This document shows, one piece after another, positions 11,339 through 22,645 of a DNA stretch of 64,000 nucleotides. Within the stretch, counting starts at the first letter, position 1, and every line of letters starts with the position of its first letter. Both the position numbers and the translations under genes were made by a program. The notes beneath the pieces were generated by a model. That model did not search any database. It was not told the origin of the DNA and worked only from the letters and a program-made list of their open reading frames with translations. The stretch comes from Silene latifolia (lineage: Eukaryota; Streptophyta; Magnoliopsida; Caryophyllales; Caryophyllaceae), in contig NC_133529.1 in assembly GCF_048544455.1 (NCBI RefSeq), positions 51,765,401-51,829,400 on the forward strand, written 5' to 3'.

Positions 11339-12597
11339 TGTTAGAAATCTAGATCTCTTTACTAATATATTCATATATGTTTTATGTTAATTTAATCATA
11401 AAATTAAATGGTGATCTTATGCATGCAAACTATAAACAATTTAAAGAAGAAATCTTTATCTTACAATGGTATTTCGGTTTATATGGACACAAGAGAATTC
11501 TCCTTCTCTCTTGTTCTTGTGCTTTCCTTAATGGATGAACTAGGATCCAAGTGTAGGATCCATCCCAAAGTAAAATACCCAAGGCAAACTCTTAATCAAA
11601 TTAATATTATGTATACTAGAATAATATTAATTTAGTGTAAAAATTGACCAAAAATATTATTGGACTCTCTATTATTTCGGTTAGAGAGAAGGAAGAGAAG
11701 GAAGGATTTTTATCTTTCTAAAACTCAAATTAGATGAATAAATGAATTAGCTAATACACTAATTATTTTGTAGTGTATGTTAGGTAAAAATAAGAAGAAA
11801 AACAAAGTGTTTTTCTTCTCAAAAAACCGGGTGGAAGAGGGGAAGAAGAGAGAGCCAATGCATGCATGAGTTTGTCTTCACAATGACCACTAGGTTGCAT
11901 GGCTAGTTTATTAGGGAAATGATTATGTTTACCACTAACATAATCAACACAATTTCATCCTAATACCCCTTTAATTTCGGTACATATATAAAATGGAATC
12001 CATTTTATTTTTGTCAATTTGTCAATATGTCACATGTCACATAAAATTGTCATGTATTTTTAACATATTAAAAATCAACGTATTAATAAAAATACGTCAT
12101 ATACAAAAATCGACTTAGTAATTCATAATTACTTGTACCAAAAATTTTACCAATTATAAATCACAATATCTTGTATTTATAATAATTCATTCAATTTCAA
12201 TTGTTTCTTTAAACAATAATTTCATCTAAGTAATGAAACAATTCGATTACTCAGACCGTATCTTATTTAATCAGATTATAATTAGATACGTAAATTTTAC
12301 TTCCAAAATCGTCCGTCACTTTTTAAGAAATTTAATTGACCCGTATCGTCATACGATCAATTAAATGATCAATTAAGAGTGTTACCCTCTAGGTATGACC
12401 TAAAGGGATCAACTGGTCACCACCGTCTCACGACAGTAATGTCAAACTCTAGTCAGCCAATCATTACTGATATGTGTGGACCAGTTGACTGTAAAATATT
12501 ACTTCCCAATTGTATTCTTTAAAATGAGACTTTAACATGTGATCATCATGATCAACAGTTGTGATCGCATTATTGTCGGAGGACACATATTCCAACA
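11339..12597 (-). repeat. Copia-2 5' LTR
   Basis: A 1259-base LTR, TGTTAG to CCAACA, pairing with 3826-5086. The conserved stem-loop block is at 12407-12489. The site is followed by the target duplication atggg at 12598-12602. Confidence 0.93.
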
Positions 12598-14015
12598 ATG
12601 GGATCATAGGGGAATCATGGTAAGATAGCACAAATGAGTCAAGTAGATGCAAGCAATTATTATTGTTGGAATCAATTTAATGTACCTCTTACAATTCTTA
12701 AGGGAAACTTAGGTCCCGGAGCCGAGTCGGTCAAGACTGTACAACACCTACAACTCGACTTGGTTTTCCCTATTCATGGTGAGATAACATAAATGAGTCC
12801 TACGAAGGTGTGGGTCCCGGAGCCGAGTCGATCAAGACTGTACAACACCTACAAGTCGACTTATTCCTTCCTAATCAACTATATGCATGGTCTAACAAGC
12901 CTTTATTTGGTATACGTCTTACAAGTCTTGTTGAAAGGATAAGAGAAACATGCTAGGTTGTCAATCAAGCCTTTCATCAAACATGATATGTGCATAAGTT
13001 GGAAAACAATAGGCAAGCATTCATATGAACTCATTAAGCATAAATTTACCCCATGATTAACTCCCATAATCCCCCACTAATCCTAGTTAAGGAACTATTC
13101 ACTCATTATCATGGAAGACATGTTATCAATGGTGTCAATCATCTTAACAAGCATAAACATGATGAAAGAGTGAAGAAATAAGCATTAAATAGTAAAGAGT
13201 AAAAAGATTATACCAATATTAAGATGAACAAATGGAAAGCAAAGAATAATAGAAGAGAACTTAATTGATTGATGAAGAGTTGTCAATTCGCCAATAATAA
13301 CCCAATAATCTTCAATTACCCAATAATAAATCTTGAACAATAATTAAGATTAATGTGTAGTTTGTGGAAATATTAAGTGCTAATCTATTCTAATCTACTC
13401 CTAATAAAAGCTTAATCTAAACTAAGCAAGCTTAATCTCTTGATTATTACAAATGGAGTATATATTGTAGCACATCATTAGGTTAAGCAAGGGTAGATTA
13501 GGAAATAATATGCTTAAGTGTCGAATAGAGCCTTGCAAGTCCAAGGAGGAGCCCCACGACTTTCCATTGCAAAGACAATCTCACTGCCAAACAATCCGCT
13601 CGATCTGGGCTGAAAACGAGCGTCCTAATCTTCAACCCGAGCGGGTTGAGATTGACCCGAGCAGGTTGAGGCGCAACTTGAGTGGGTTGTCCTTGACCCG
13701 AGCGGGTTGAGCTGCAGAATCCTTTTTCTTTCTTTTATGCCTATGATGCCTTCATATACTCTTTATTCCTATCATCCTTGGTCATCATTGAAGCCTCCCC
13801 TTCATACTGGTCCATCTAAGATCATCGACAAGCTTCCGAATATGCACGAGAGACGGGAATCCGCCTCATTATCTTCTTTCCTACAAAACATATAAAATGC
13901 ACTAGGAAAAAAAATAGGAAGCAAATGACGAATAAAATGGCTACGAAATGCTAAATTATTATGCAAAATGAGGCTTAGTTAGGGGAATAAATGTGCGTAA
14001 TTATGACTCACATCA
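12598..14015 (-). mobile_element. Athila-like LTR (G1), second part
   Basis: Continuation of the LTR broken at 3825. It shares with the Athila LTR at 15710-18009 the phrases ccggagccgag, tgtacaacacctacaa(g)tcgact, actatatgcatggtctaa and a similar downstream order, but is strongly diverged. Part of it is duplicated (two ccggagccgagtcg blocks near 12717 and 12818). The end at 14015 (...CATCA) is followed by a purine tract on the minus strand (aaggggtgaggg) or by the flanking Ogre LTR. Which of these is correct cannot be decided without the left boundary. Confidence 0.65.
13595..13712. repeat. Array of CCCGAGCGGGTTGA-type palindromic motifs
   Basis: Within about 120 bases the motif tgacccgagcgggttga recurs four or five times with variations (gagcaggttgag, gagtgggttg). 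It occupies the same position in this LTR as the GACGAGCGGATT array in the Athila LTRs (17541-17668, 38873-38996) and the CTCGATCGAG array in the Gypsy-2 LTRs. Confidence 0.7.
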
Positions 14016-14358
14016 ACCCTCACCCCTTACTCAAATATCTGTTAGCATGCGTGTTCATTGGAATCGCGAGAGTCATTGTAGACATAGAATGATAAGGGTA
14101 ACGAATTTCATAGTGTTCATGTCACTACTTTGTGTCTTGACATGACATGAAGTATTCGAACAATTCCAATTTTCCATAAAAATTGGTGGCGAATCCACAA
14201 ATGCAGGCTTGCTCAAACCTTTCAGCGGTTTCAATGCCTTTCAAATAGGTAACGGCCCATGACGTGCTTTGTCCAACCAAATTTCAATGGGAAAAGTGCC
14301 GCCACCTCGAAATATAACCAACGCGTAGGTATGCGCATTGCGGGTGGCTTGGTCCACA
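14016..14358 (+). mobile_element. Tat/Ogre-type Gypsy 5' LTR, 3' end
   Basis: The sequence up to tggtccaca at 14358 directly precedes a tRNA-Arg-type primer-binding site, so it is the end of a plus-strand 5' LTR. The upstream part of the LTR is displaced by the Athila-like LTR ending at 14015. No frame is visible. Confidence 0.55.
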
Positions 14359-14361
14359 GTT

Positions 14362-14379
14362 TGGCGACTCCGTTGGGGA
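14362..14379 (+). other. Primer-binding site complementary to tRNA-Arg
   Basis: TGGCGACTCCGTTGGGGA closely matches the primer site typical of plant Ogre/Tat Gypsy elements, which prime from an arginine tRNA. Confidence 0.7.
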
Positions 14380-14701
14380 TGATACACTTAGACTAAGTCT
14401 TGTGTTACCTATGGTGAAACATGAACAAGGTTAGGGAATAGTTTATATGAGACAGTTATTAGTTTTCATTACTCGACCTTCTTAGGTCGTTTTAGACAGC
14501 CTTCCTAGGCTTTTAACCAATCCAATTCGACGAATCGTCCCGCCTGGATGGTGCAAATTCCTATTTGTGCCCAAAGATGGATATCGATTGACGTCAACCA
14601 TACCACGATGCTTACTCATGTTTGTATCAAGAGCTTTCACTACTCGAGCGAATGGACTAGGAACCGACCTTACTCATGTTTGGCATGGACCTCTCCATAG
14701 A
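14380..14701 (+). mobile_element. Ogre-type leader, left of CACTA-1
   Basis: Non-coding leader downstream of the primer site. It is interrupted after 14701 by CACTA-1 and resumes at 58829. The last three bases (aga, 14699-14701) are the CACTA-1 target-site duplication. Confidence 0.6.
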
Positions 14702-14714
14702 CACTACGCCAAAT
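14702..14714. repeat. CACTA-1 left terminal inverted repeat
   Basis: CACTACGCCAAAT, an exact 13-base inverted match to 58816-58828. Confidence 0.93.
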
Positions 14715-15275
14715 AAGACCTTCAATAACGGTCAAATAATGCAATTACCATTTTTAAATAGAAACACGAGACCGTTAGGGAAACGACGGTTGTACAAATA
14801 ACACGCGACCGTTATATAACATCAAGAACCGTTATAAAATCTTTCAAGAAACCGTTATTAAATGTTAAGAACGGTTTCAAATCCGTTGTCGTAGTTTACT
14901 ATTGACAACGTCTTATCGTTCCAAAACCGTTGTTAAATATTATATATGATAACGGTTCATTTCGTTATCTTATTTAATTGAATGTTAAAATTTAACAACG
15001 GCTTTATTGCGTGCAAAACCGTTGTTATATTCATCTGTTGACAACGATATGTATTCGTTATTTATTTTTATTGATGAAATTTTCACAACGTTTCTGCTTA
15101 AATAAACCGTTGTAAAAGTTTTGAACTCGACAACGGTTATCGTTCGTTATCTTATATTTTTGGCGGTTTGAATGGGAGGGAAAATATGTCAACGGTTATT
15201 TATCTAAATAAACCGTTGTCAAATAATTGTATGCAACGGGTTGTTTTTAACCGTTATCGTTTTTAATTATTTTTT
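14715..15275. repeat. CACTA-1 left subterminal repeat array
   Basis: Many copies of ACCGTTRT or its complement in both orientations (for example near 14809, 14828, 14853, 14927, 14999, 15022, 15130, 15190 and 15225), often as close inverted pairs. In this superfamily such repeats are the binding sites of the element's DNA-binding protein. Confidence 0.85.
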
Positions 15276-15307
15276 TTTTTGCAAAAAAAATGATTTTAGC
15301 TTATTCT

Positions 15308-15404
15308 AGCAGTTGTTGAAATGCTATTTTTTCAGCAGCGTTTGTAGCAGCTGTTGAAATGCTATTTATTCAGCTGCTGCTGAAAAATAGCATTCGAGCA
15401 GCTG
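15308..15404. repeat. Imperfect inverted repeat beside the array
   Basis: The arms at 15348-15367 and 15385-15404 (CAGCTGTTGAAATGCTATTT against its complement) pair at about 17 of 20 positions. A third partial copy of the arm is at 15310-15332. It lies between the subterminal array and the last exon, so it is probably part of the 3' untranslated region or terminator. Confidence 0.7.
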
Positions 15405-15618
15405 TGCAGTGCAAAAATTCAATCCTGTATCAAAATATTACACCCCGTGATCAATTAAACCCAGTTTAAAAACAGTACAAACAGGATGATCAACAACCAA
15501 AACACAACTTCCTCAGAAAAACAAAAGAAGCCCATACACAGTGGCTCTATATATACACACTCGTACATAAAGCATGAGAAAACTATTGAGACTCCGCTAA
15601 TTAAACAACATAACTGAC

Positions 15619-15686
15619 CTACGTAGTTCTCATCTGGTTGATCTCCTCTGGCGAATATTCTGGGCTTTGTTGAGTATTATTGGAAA
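15619..15686 (-). pseudogene. CACTA-1 main gene, last exon
   Basis: Read on the minus strand, a splice acceptor (gaattgtag) is followed by a short exon. It ends with EYSPEEINQMRTT and a TAG stop at 15619-15621. The YSPEEI-type tail is common at the end of plant Ulp1-like transposon proteins. It was separated from the rest of the gene by the Athila insertion, 23.6 kb long, in the last intron. The donor that would join it is near 39406. Confidence 0.6.
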
Positions 15687-15704
15687 CTACAATTCAAAAT
15701 ATAC

Positions 15705-15709
15705 ATAAT
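15705..15709. repeat. Target-site duplication of Athila, left copy (ataat)
   Basis: ataat here and at 39335-39339, directly outside the LTR ends. Confidence 0.9.
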
Positions 15710-16092
15710 TGGTCGATCCGCTTTGAGCTTAGATTTCGGTTACTTGTCGTTAGGATCACCTAGACCAAAACAATATTTATAACTTCACAAACAACTCTAC
15801 TATTAGTAAAGAGGCAAGTAAAGGTCGGATCCCAAGGGACAGGTATTGATGTAGGATTTTCGATTGCAAGTAGTGGTGCCTAAGGGTGTCACAATTTGGG
15901 TTGAGATAAGAAGATCACTAAACTAAATAACAATAAAAGTAAACAAGCAAGATGACTTAAATGAGATGTAAACAATTGATTAAAAGTACTAGGGTGTCAT
16001 GGGTTCATAGGGGATTCATGGGAATTGATCATACAAACATATTCTCAAATTATAAGCAAGCAATTATTGTTGTGATAGGATCGAGTTGGTTT

Positions 16093-16097
16093 ATATC
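16093..16097. repeat. Target-site duplication of TRIM, left copy (atatc)
   Basis: atatc here and at 16651-16655. The uninterrupted site (tttatatcttac) is seen at about 37978-37989 in the sister LTR. Confidence 0.95.
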
Positions 16098-16300
16098 TGT
16101 AACACCCCAAGTTATTGAGAGTAAGGTTGTCCCACATCGGGGAATTGAGGAGGTTGTGATATGTTTATAAGGGATTCCACCCACCACTTAGTAACAAGGC
16201 CTTGTGCTATTGGGCTTAAGTGAGGACAAGTAATGGGCCCAAAGGTACATATCCCATCTTATTGGGTTGTGTTACGACCGTGGTGGGTCGGGTTGTTATA
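16098..16300 (+). repeat. TRIM 5' LTR
   Basis: 203 bases with a tttataaggg TATA-like motif. It pairs with 16448-16650. Confidence 0.93.
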
Positions 16301-16447
16301 AATGGTATCAGAGCGACCCTGCGACCGTGTGGTGAGCCCGTGGTCGGGAGTAACCGGGTCACACACCTAGCGGGGGAGGATTCTGGGCTTGGCTGCGGTC
16401 AAGTTGGAGGCACAATGAGGACGTTGTGTTCTTTAAGTGGGGGAGAT

Positions 16448-16650
16448 TGTAACACCCCAAGTTATTGAGAGTAAGGTTGTCCCACATCGAGGAATTGAGG
16501 AGGTTGTGATATGTTTATAAGGGATTCCACCCACCACTTAGTAACAAGGCCTTGTGCTTTTGGGCTTAAGTGAGGACAAGTAATGGGCCCAAAGGTACAT
16601 ATCCCATCTTATTGGGTTGTGTTACGACCGTGGTGGGTCGGGTTGTTATA
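16448..16650 (+). repeat. TRIM 3' LTR
   Basis: 203 bases, differing from the 5' LTR by catcgg/catcga and gctatt/gctttt only. Confidence 0.93.
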
Positions 16651-17540
16651 ATATCTTACAATCCTAGGAAGGTTTGGGTCCCGGAGCCGAATCGATTAGA
16701 TTGTACAACACCTACAAGTCGACTTAATCCTCCCTACTCAACTATATGCATGGTCTAATGAGACTCGAGTTGGTTTATGTCTTACAAGTCTCATTGAAAA
16801 GGTAAGTGATGGGTAAAAAATGCAAGCATTCATAGGCTCGCATTTCATCAAACATAACATGTGCATAAGTTGAGATCACAACAGGCAAGCAAATAAATTA
16901 TGTGAACATATTAGATTAAGCATGAATCATTCCCCATGTTGGTTTCCCCTAATTCCCCATTAACCCTAGTTAAGGAAACTACTCACTCATTATCAAGTTT
17001 AACATGTTAACAAGGTTGTCAATCATATCAACAAAGCAAAACATGATGAATAAGTAAAGATGATTAACAATAATTAAAAAGGGATTAAGAGGATTATACC
17101 TAATGATGATTCCAAAATAATAAGCAAAGAATAATAGAAGTACTTGATGAATGATTGGAAGGTTGTCAATCCTCCAAATAAACCCAAATAATCTTCAATT
17201 ACCAAAAATAAAGGATAAACAATAGAGAAATTAAGGAAATGAGATTTGTATTAATACTTGATTAAAAGTTGATTACAAGATTAAAGAGAGATTAGAATAA
17301 TGTAGACTATACTAAAGATTGATAAGAAGAACATGATAATCTAATTAGTATAATGGGGTATTTATTATGGGGATTAGGTGCACAAATTAGGGTTACTAAG
17401 GGCTTAAATGACGATTAAGTCCTTAAGAAAAGTTGATGAAATGCTCCTCTTGAAGAAAGATGCGAGTCTCCTTTTTGCTAGTCTTTCGAAAATATGCGCA
17501 TCCCGAGTAGAACAAGAAGAAGTCGGGCTGCACTGGAGAA

Positions 17541-17668
17541 TAATCCGAGCGTCCAAAGGGTCGGGACGAGCGGATTCTGGAGGTCTTGGACGAGCGGCCT
17601 GGTGCTGGGACGCTCGGATTGTGGCTCTTGGACGAGCGGCCCGATGCTGGGACGAGCGGATTCCAGTC
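17541..17668. repeat. GACGAGCGGATT motif array in Athila 3' LTR
   Basis: About seven copies of gacgagcgg or its partial complement gacgctcgg in 130 bases, in mixed orientation. The same array is in the other LTR (38873-38996), and a longer one lies in the interior (21861-22275). Confidence 0.85.
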
Positions 17669-18009
17669 CAATGAGCTTTTTCTTCTTTCCTTCTTTTCTT
17701 CTTCCAACAATCCTCCGGGATCTTGTCGGAGATGCAATGATCTTCTTCATCATTGCCCATCTACTACATTATTTACAAAGGCCTTCTAGTCTTGTCTTTA
17801 CTTTGATGCTTGGTCATTAGATTTGATCAATTTAGCTCTATTTTGCCATGAAAATACAAGGTTTGTACTCCTCTCCTACCAAGGGAACAAAACCTCAAAG
17901 AATATGCAAAACAAAAGACTAAAGATAGTAAATGACCCAAATATGCACTAAAAAGCATAGGAACGAGGCTAATTCGGGGACTAAATATGCTCAAATATTG
18001 GTCATATCA

Positions 18010-18050
18010 AATATCCCCAAACCGAACCTTTGCTCGTCCCGAGTAAAGAG
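18010..18050 (-). other. Athila polypurine tract and upstream hairpin
   Basis: On the minus strand a CTTTACTCG-GGA-CGAGCAAAG hairpin is followed by gttcggtttggggatatt and then the 3' LTR. The hairpin has one mismatch. Gypsy-2 has a perfect version at 47206-47225. Confidence 0.75.
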
Positions 18051-20059
18051 GTGACAAAACTAGGACCCTTATTTAAACTAACCTACTAATATAGCCGATA
18101 TGAGACAATTAGCGGGTCTCACTCCGCCCCTTCAACTCACAACAAGACAACCATGAGGTAGGATGCCTTCTTGCAAGGCAAGGTGGGTCTTTCCAAAATG
18201 GCGACAAATCCTAATAATTTAAAGCACACAAAATCAAGTAATGGATGCATCTACAAAAGGAATAGCCACTTTCCTCATCTAAGTGGCGGAAATTATCTAA
18301 AGGGGAAGCAATTCAAGGGTACACACTCCTTCATAGATATGGTTTCTTCAAACTACTAAGCCTAGAAGGATACCAATAAATCACCTCCAAGTTGTGTCAA
18401 GCTAGGGTACCTTTGTTCTCAATCGGTAAATGCTTTTGTCAAGAATAGACTCCCTATGGTGTTAGAAACACTGGAGGATCGCGGAATTCCCCCTCTTGCC
18501 TAGACAAGAAGAAGGGTCGTCCCCTCTCTACCATGCACAAAAGTGATATGATGGATAAAGGGATCAATAGGATTTGAGTTTTATTTGGGAGTTTGCTTTT
18601 GTTGTTGTTTTTCCCCCCAATTTCTTGTGGCATATAACATTGAGAACACTTTCTTTTTGCCATTTATTTTGATGTTTGGCATTTCAATACTTGACAACTT
18701 TCAACTTTTGCATTTTCTTTTGAACATTTTCAAAGTCACCCCAATTAGTAACGAGGGTGCCTTATATTTGAAGCATTGGAGTTTTTATTTTTGTTACTCC
18801 TCTTTTTATTTGATGCAATTGCAAACTTTTTGACTTTCATTTCAATGCTTGAACTCAATATTTTTGAACAATTGTTGTGCCCATTCCCTTTTTGATGACA
18901 AAATGTGTTAGAACATGGATGATGGTTGCATGATTTCAAGGGTCACCTTGGAATAAACGGTAGCCAAGGAGTTATCACACCACAAGGTACTCTTGACTAG
19001 GCCTTAATCCATGGGTCAAAGGATACTAGTATGACACATCCTAGGGTGTTTTACAAGTATTCTAACAAGCAAAGTCTTAAGAAGAAAAAGTATCTACTAG
19101 TGCCTATGTACACTTGTCAAGCTTTCCAAATAGACGGTTTCACAAAATTTTCCTAACATGCAAACTACATGCCATGATGCAACTAACATTTATACATCCT
19201 AATGTATATGCTTCTACCAACTAATGTGCCAAATAATCTAAATGCAAGTCCTAGATTCACATTGTTTATACCGCATCAATCAAAATAAAGCCACATAGTC
19301 ATTAACTTATAGAGGAAAAAGTAGATTGGAATGATCATACCATGCGGTCTTCAATATCCTCATGTCTCGGATGTGGCGTAGTCAATCTATGTGAAAAAGG
19401 ATGAACAAATACAATGTATACAAAACAATATATATACAAGACTACACTACAAAAGAAATGAATATGATTTTGGATTTTCAATTTTTCAATTTTTTTGGTT
19501 TTTTCAAAATTTTTTTATTTTTTTTTGGATTTTGTATAAAAGTCAAGTCAAGTTAGAATTTCCAATCCCCACACTAGTATGGGCATTGTCCTCAATGGCC
19601 AATACGATAGGAAATTATGCAATAAAAATGTATGATTTTTAACTAAATGCAAACTATACTAAACTACACTACATGATGCATGTGTTTTTGTTATGGCGGA
19701 GAGCATAATTTAGATTAGCTCCAAATGCATATGCATGGATTTCCCCAAACCAAAATATACATTATTTCTAATGTCAAGAATTTTGGGGGAGTTCATGCAC
19801 ATGGAATGCAATGCATGAAACTAAAATTTGTCATTTTGGATTTTTCAAGTCGGGAACAATAAAAATGAACACCTTAATGATGCCAAGGTGTTAGTCCTCC
19901 AATGTTGCTAGGACTCCTCAAACACAAAACAAATATGGTACAACAAATTATCAAAACATCAAAATCTTTTCATGAAAATTAAAGAGAGGGGATAAAGGAA
20001 ACTTCACTTAAACCTTGATGGGTGCCTCTTGCCCTCTCCATCTAGCTATGAAGTGATCT
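18051..20059 (-). other. Athila 3' non-coding region
   Basis: Two kilobases between the third ORF and the polypurine tract. It is AT-rich with T runs (19485-19540) and no frame over about 90 codons. I see no further gene. Confidence 0.6.
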
Positions 20060-21757
20060 CTAGAGATCGCCATCATCCCCCTCTAAGTCACTATCCCAAG
20101 CTTCTTCGGATGCATCACTCGCATTGAAGTCCATGAACTCATCTCCCTCACTATTGAGATCCACCGTATCTCCACCACAAGACTTATCACTCCGTTCGCT
20201 TTCTTGTCCATTTGCTCCTTCGTTGGCCCTTGCCGAGTTTGGGAAGAGAATGTCCATTTGAGCCCAAGAGGGAAACATTCCCTCTTCGCTAATATTCCCT
20301 TGTTGAACCAAGCGGTGGAATTGTGGGTATAGAGCATAGTAGCTATCTACGGCTGCTTCATATTGACGGAGATGCATATCTTGGAGAATCCCCGTCACAA
20401 AATCGTCTCGAGGAAGGATGAAGAGGTTAGGGTGATTGTAGGGTTGATATTGAAAAGGGTATGGAGGTATCTTGATCTTTTCATTTTTTTGTTGTGGCTC
20501 GTTTTGTTGTTGTTGTTGGTTTGGAGGTGGTACTTGATTTGCTTGGTTCAGGTTCGTGGGGATGAGGTATGACGGGATTGGGGATAGAGGGCCCCTCCTT
20601 GGTGAAATTCCCGGTAAACCGTTCATTGGCAAGTAGATAGGGTTGCTCCCTTTTGTTATCCATTTGATTCTCTTTTCAAAACCCTCGTGGGTTATCCAAT
20701 GATGTTGCACAAGAATTAGCTCCTCATTGATCCTTGTTTATCCGGGAAGGGGAGTGTACTCATTGTTCTCATTGAACCTTAGATTGAAGTGTTTCGCGAG
20801 TCTTATAATGAGTCCTCCATTGACGATATGCTTCATCCCATCGTCGTCCCCATTTCGAAACTTAGCCCATTTCTCAAGGAGTACAAGTGGTGCAGTGAAA
20901 TGGTATCCTCCTCTTCCTTGGATCTCAATATATGATTCCATGAATACGAGATCGAGCTCATTCACAATTGCCGGGTCTCGGCGTGCAAGAATAGTTTCGG
21001 ATAAGAACCGGTAAGTGAGCCTTAGAATAGGTTTTGGATGTGAAATGCCAAAGCATTCCTTGATATACAAAAAGTCTTGACCGGTCATGGCTCTCCATAA
21101 TGGTGCCACACTATACTTCTTTGGTCTTGATGTTCGGGTAGGCGAAACACCCAAACCGAGCACATTTGCAAACTCAACAAGAGTCATCATCCTTGTTACA
21201 TTTTCCAATATAAACTTTATGCAAATCGTTTTGTTCAAAGTTGTGATCTTTAAGAAACTTAAGAACTCAAGAACAAGAGGTCGGTAGGTTTGCCCATGCA
21301 AGTGAAACAAGGTAGAAAGACCGAACAACTCAAAAAGGGCTTCGGTTTGATGGTATATTCCAAGCTTTCTTAATGTTTTATGGCATAAAAATTTGGTAGG
21401 AAGAATATTCTTACCAAGTAGTCGGTGAAAGACAAGCCGTTGAACATAGTTCACAAATAAACTCAATGTTGGAAAAATCGTCAAGCTTGGTGAGATCCAC
21501 AATCTCTTAATGTTCCCTCCTTAGAGTGTTGATGTGAGAAGTAGATGAACTTCCTCTCACTCTTGGTCTTCTTCTTTCCCTAAATAAAGATCCTCTTGGT
21601 CCCATTCTTGGATTTTAGATTTGGAGATTAATTTGTTGAAGTATGGAGATGCTCTTTGTGAATTAGATCTTGCTTTTGAATCGTTTTGAAACCTTAGAAT
21701 TTGGGGGTTTTTGTTTTTGTGGGGTGAATGAGTGCTTGAGATATGCTTTGGAGTCAT
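20060..21757 (-). pseudogene. Athila-type third ORF (env-position protein), broken
   Basis: One continuous frame of about 565 codons from Met at 21757 to TGA at 20060, interrupted by three stops (about 21557, about 21512 and 20738). The central part (residues about 100-340) resembles Athila-type ORF proteins of unknown function (RMMTLVEFANVLGLG, NGGLIIRLAKHF). The C-terminal third has a glutamine/proline run, a WAQMDILF segment and a strongly acidic tail. Its place downstream of pol is the env-like position of Athila elements, but I see no signal peptide or clear membrane segment. I would not call it an envelope protein. With three nonsense codons it is non-functional. Confidence 0.65.
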
Positions 21758-22497
21758 AAGAGAGGGGGTTTTATATTATAAGTGGAAGGAAGAATGAGGT
21801 GTCACGAATTGTGTGGTGGGGGAGAATTTACGTCACGAAAATCTGGAATAAAAGACGCAGGGAGACGAGCGGATTCGACATCGGGACGCTCGGATTTCTG
21901 GGCATTGGGATGAGCGGATTCCTTACGGGATGCTCGGATTCCTTTCCAGGAAAAATCCCAAATGTTGAAGTAGCCAGGACGAGGGTATGCTAGTCGGGAC
22001 GAGCGTCTTGCTGTAATAGGACGAGCGGATTATACTGAGGACGCTCTGATTCTCTTCCAGCGAGGAATGCCAGAAATTGTTGCTAATGAGACGAGCGGAT
22101 TCCCGATGCGACGGGCGTCCAGATCAAGACGAGCGGATTAGCCCTAGAGACGCTCGGATTTTGGATCAGAACAAAACAGCTGCTTGTCAGCTCTCGTAGG
22201 ACGAGCGGATTCCCAGTCGAACGCTCGGATTCCTTGCTTGGACGGGCGTCTTCATCACGGGACGCTCGGATTTCTTCTGCTTTTCCTTCTCTTCGATAGA
22301 AATGTTTCTCCACACGGGAAAACTAGTTCCTTCATTCATCAAAATGATTAGTGACCCTCCCTCACTTACTCTCATGGCAAGAATCATGTTTATGATAAAA
22401 ATGCAATAAAATTAAAAGTACAAGTAAGAAGGGTTAGTATATTTACAAGTGGTGGTTTAGGGAGGACTCCACCAAACTCTCCTTTTGATGATCTCTT
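21758..22497 (-). other. Athila spacer between pol and third ORF
   Basis: A non-coding spacer dominated by the GAGCG motif array (21861-22275). On the element's sense strand it follows the pol stop at 22498 by about 220 bases. Confidence 0.65.
21861..22275. repeat. Internal GACGAGCGGATT / GACGCTCGGATT array
   Basis: About a dozen and a half copies in roughly 415 bases, alternating between gacgagcggatt, gacgctcggatt and gacgggcgtc with spacers of 10-40 bases. The same motif set appears in both LTRs of this element but nowhere else in the window. Confidence 0.85.
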
Positions 22498-22645
22498 TCA
22501 AGGATGAGGAGGCCCGAGGTAGGTGACCTCGACCTCTCCAATGAATGCTCCCTCATAATATGGCTTCAATCTTTGGCCATTGACTTTGAATTTGCTTCCA
22601 TCTTTCGATTTGATCTCAAAGTCTCCATACTTCCCTACCTCGGTG
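22498..22645 (-). pseudogene. pol: Athila pol, C-terminal end beyond Copia-1
   Basis: The minus strand reads the typical Athila integrase tail (EIKSKDGSKFKVNGQRLKPY) and ends at TGA 22498-22500. The upstream codons are at 34348 and above. Removing Copia-1 and one cggtg joins the two parts in frame, so the insertion hit the pol reading frame itself. Confidence 0.85.
22641..22645. repeat. Target-site duplication of Copia-1, left copy (cggtg)
   Basis: cggtg here and at 34343-34347. Confidence 0.95.

Larger units (their letters stand above)
3826..12597 (-). mobile_element. Copia-2, complete LTR retrotransposon
   Basis: An 8772-base minus-strand element with LTRs at 3826-5086 (3') and 11339-12597 (5'), perfect five-base target-site duplications and a purine tract next to the 3' LTR. 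The two LTRs differ by a few percent by eye, so the insertion is not very recent. It encodes one intact protein, a Copia gag at 8183-9079. No integrase, reverse transcriptase or RNase H frame survives. It therefore fits a gag-only non-autonomous type that would need polymerase from another copy. Confidence 0.95.
16098..16650 (+). mobile_element. TRIM, miniature terminal-repeat retrotransposon
   Basis: A 553-base element with 203-base LTRs (16098-16300 and 16448-16650) that differ at only two positions by eye. TGGTATCAGAGC at 16303-16314 is the initiator-tRNA primer site, and taagtgggggaga before 16448 is the polypurine tract. There is no coding capacity. LTRs start TGTAACACCCC and end GTTGTTATA. 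No 5S-rRNA-like segment is present, so it is not a Cassandra-type TRIM. The empty site in the sister LTR proves the boundaries. Confidence 0.95.
15710..18009 (-). repeat. Athila 3' LTR (contains the TRIM)
   Basis: 2300 bases, of which 558 are the TRIM and one copy of its target. The remainder aligns end to end with 37598-39334. The outer boundary is TGGTCGATCCGC at 15710 and the inner boundary TATCA at 18009 (TGATATGACC in element sense). Confidence 0.9.

Noticed and set aside
16098-16650. TRIM as a Cassandra element with 5S rRNA promoter
   Set aside because: No 5S-like A box, intermediate element and C box order was found in its LTR.
17404-17820. Overlapping frames of 88-118 codons on both strands in the Athila LTR
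   Set aside because: They arise from the GC-richer GAGCG motif array, occur on both strands and in the second LTR in shifted forms, and match no protein pattern.
20060-21757. Third Athila ORF as a retroviral envelope gene
   Set aside because: Only its position fits. No signal peptide, fusion-type region or clear membrane anchor is visible, and it resembles Athila proteins of unknown function.
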